Origin: an uncultured Bacilli bacterium
GTDB lineage: Bacteria > Bacillota_I > Bacilli_A > RF39 > UBA660
Direction: 5' to 3'
Length of the DNA stretch: 5,325 bases
Assembly (NCBI GenBank): GCA_947630885.1
Contig: CANRJI010000069.1
Coordinates: forward strand, 1-5,325
Under the pieces are notes generated by a model, which was not told the DNA's origin, did no database searches, and saw nothing but the letters and a program-made list of their open reading frames with translations. Made by a program: the position numbers and the translations under genes. Within the stretch, counting starts at the first letter, position 1; each line of letters opens with the position of its first letter. Of this stretch, positions 5,296 through 5,325 are shown one piece after another.

Positions 5296-5325
5296 ATTGA
5301 AAATAGGCTTTTCTTTTGAATCAAA

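Overview
The window is a strongly A+T-rich chromosomal segment from a low-GC Gram-positive bacterium, most likely of the Bacilli/Mollicutes-related gut lineages. Supporting signs are the rpsF-ssb-rpsR gene order, strong purine-rich Shine-Dalgarno sites, textbook sigma-A promoters with 17-bp spacers (several with extended -10 TGn), and a tRNA gene that encodes its own CCA. Every stop codon is TAA and every tryptophan is encoded by TGG, so a UGA=Trp mycoplasma code is not indicated. The species cannot be named from the sequence.

Layout. Positions 1-189 hold a complete single-gene transcription unit on the minus strand: promoter, tRNA-Gly(UCC) and an intrinsic terminator. Positions 252-2092 hold two minus-strand genes, each with its own promoter: a small multipass membrane protein of the putative manganese/heavy-metal exporter type (252-1091) and a 313-aa protein of unknown function carrying a KPxGGLWxS module (1151-2092). 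The 152-bp gap at 2093-2244 is a compact divergent promoter region whose two -35 boxes face each other across a near-palindrome. On the plus strand follow a cytoplasmic transglutaminase-like protein (2245-3306) and, 16 nt later in the same transcription unit, a membrane-anchored protein with an Asn/Asp/Ser-rich linker (3323-4108). A new promoter and a structured leader (4124-4211) then drive rpsF-ssb-rpsR, closed by a terminator overlapping the rpsR stop codon.

How the parts work together. The ribosomal operon makes S6, SSB and S18. Its leader can fold so that CTCCTT pairs with the Shine-Dalgarno AAGGAG around an inner hairpin followed by CCG, matching the known S6:S18 autoregulatory mRNA motif; a 5' GNRA hairpin competes for the same CTCCTT. 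The transglutaminase-like protein and its membrane-anchored neighbour form an uncharacterised two-gene cassette, divergent from the KPxGGLW protein. The most unusual points are the loss of the expected catalytic Asp in the transglutaminase (a Cys-Cys pair stands there), the divergent-promoter dyad, and the KPxGGLW protein. No CRISPR array, insertion sequence or clear phage gene is present.
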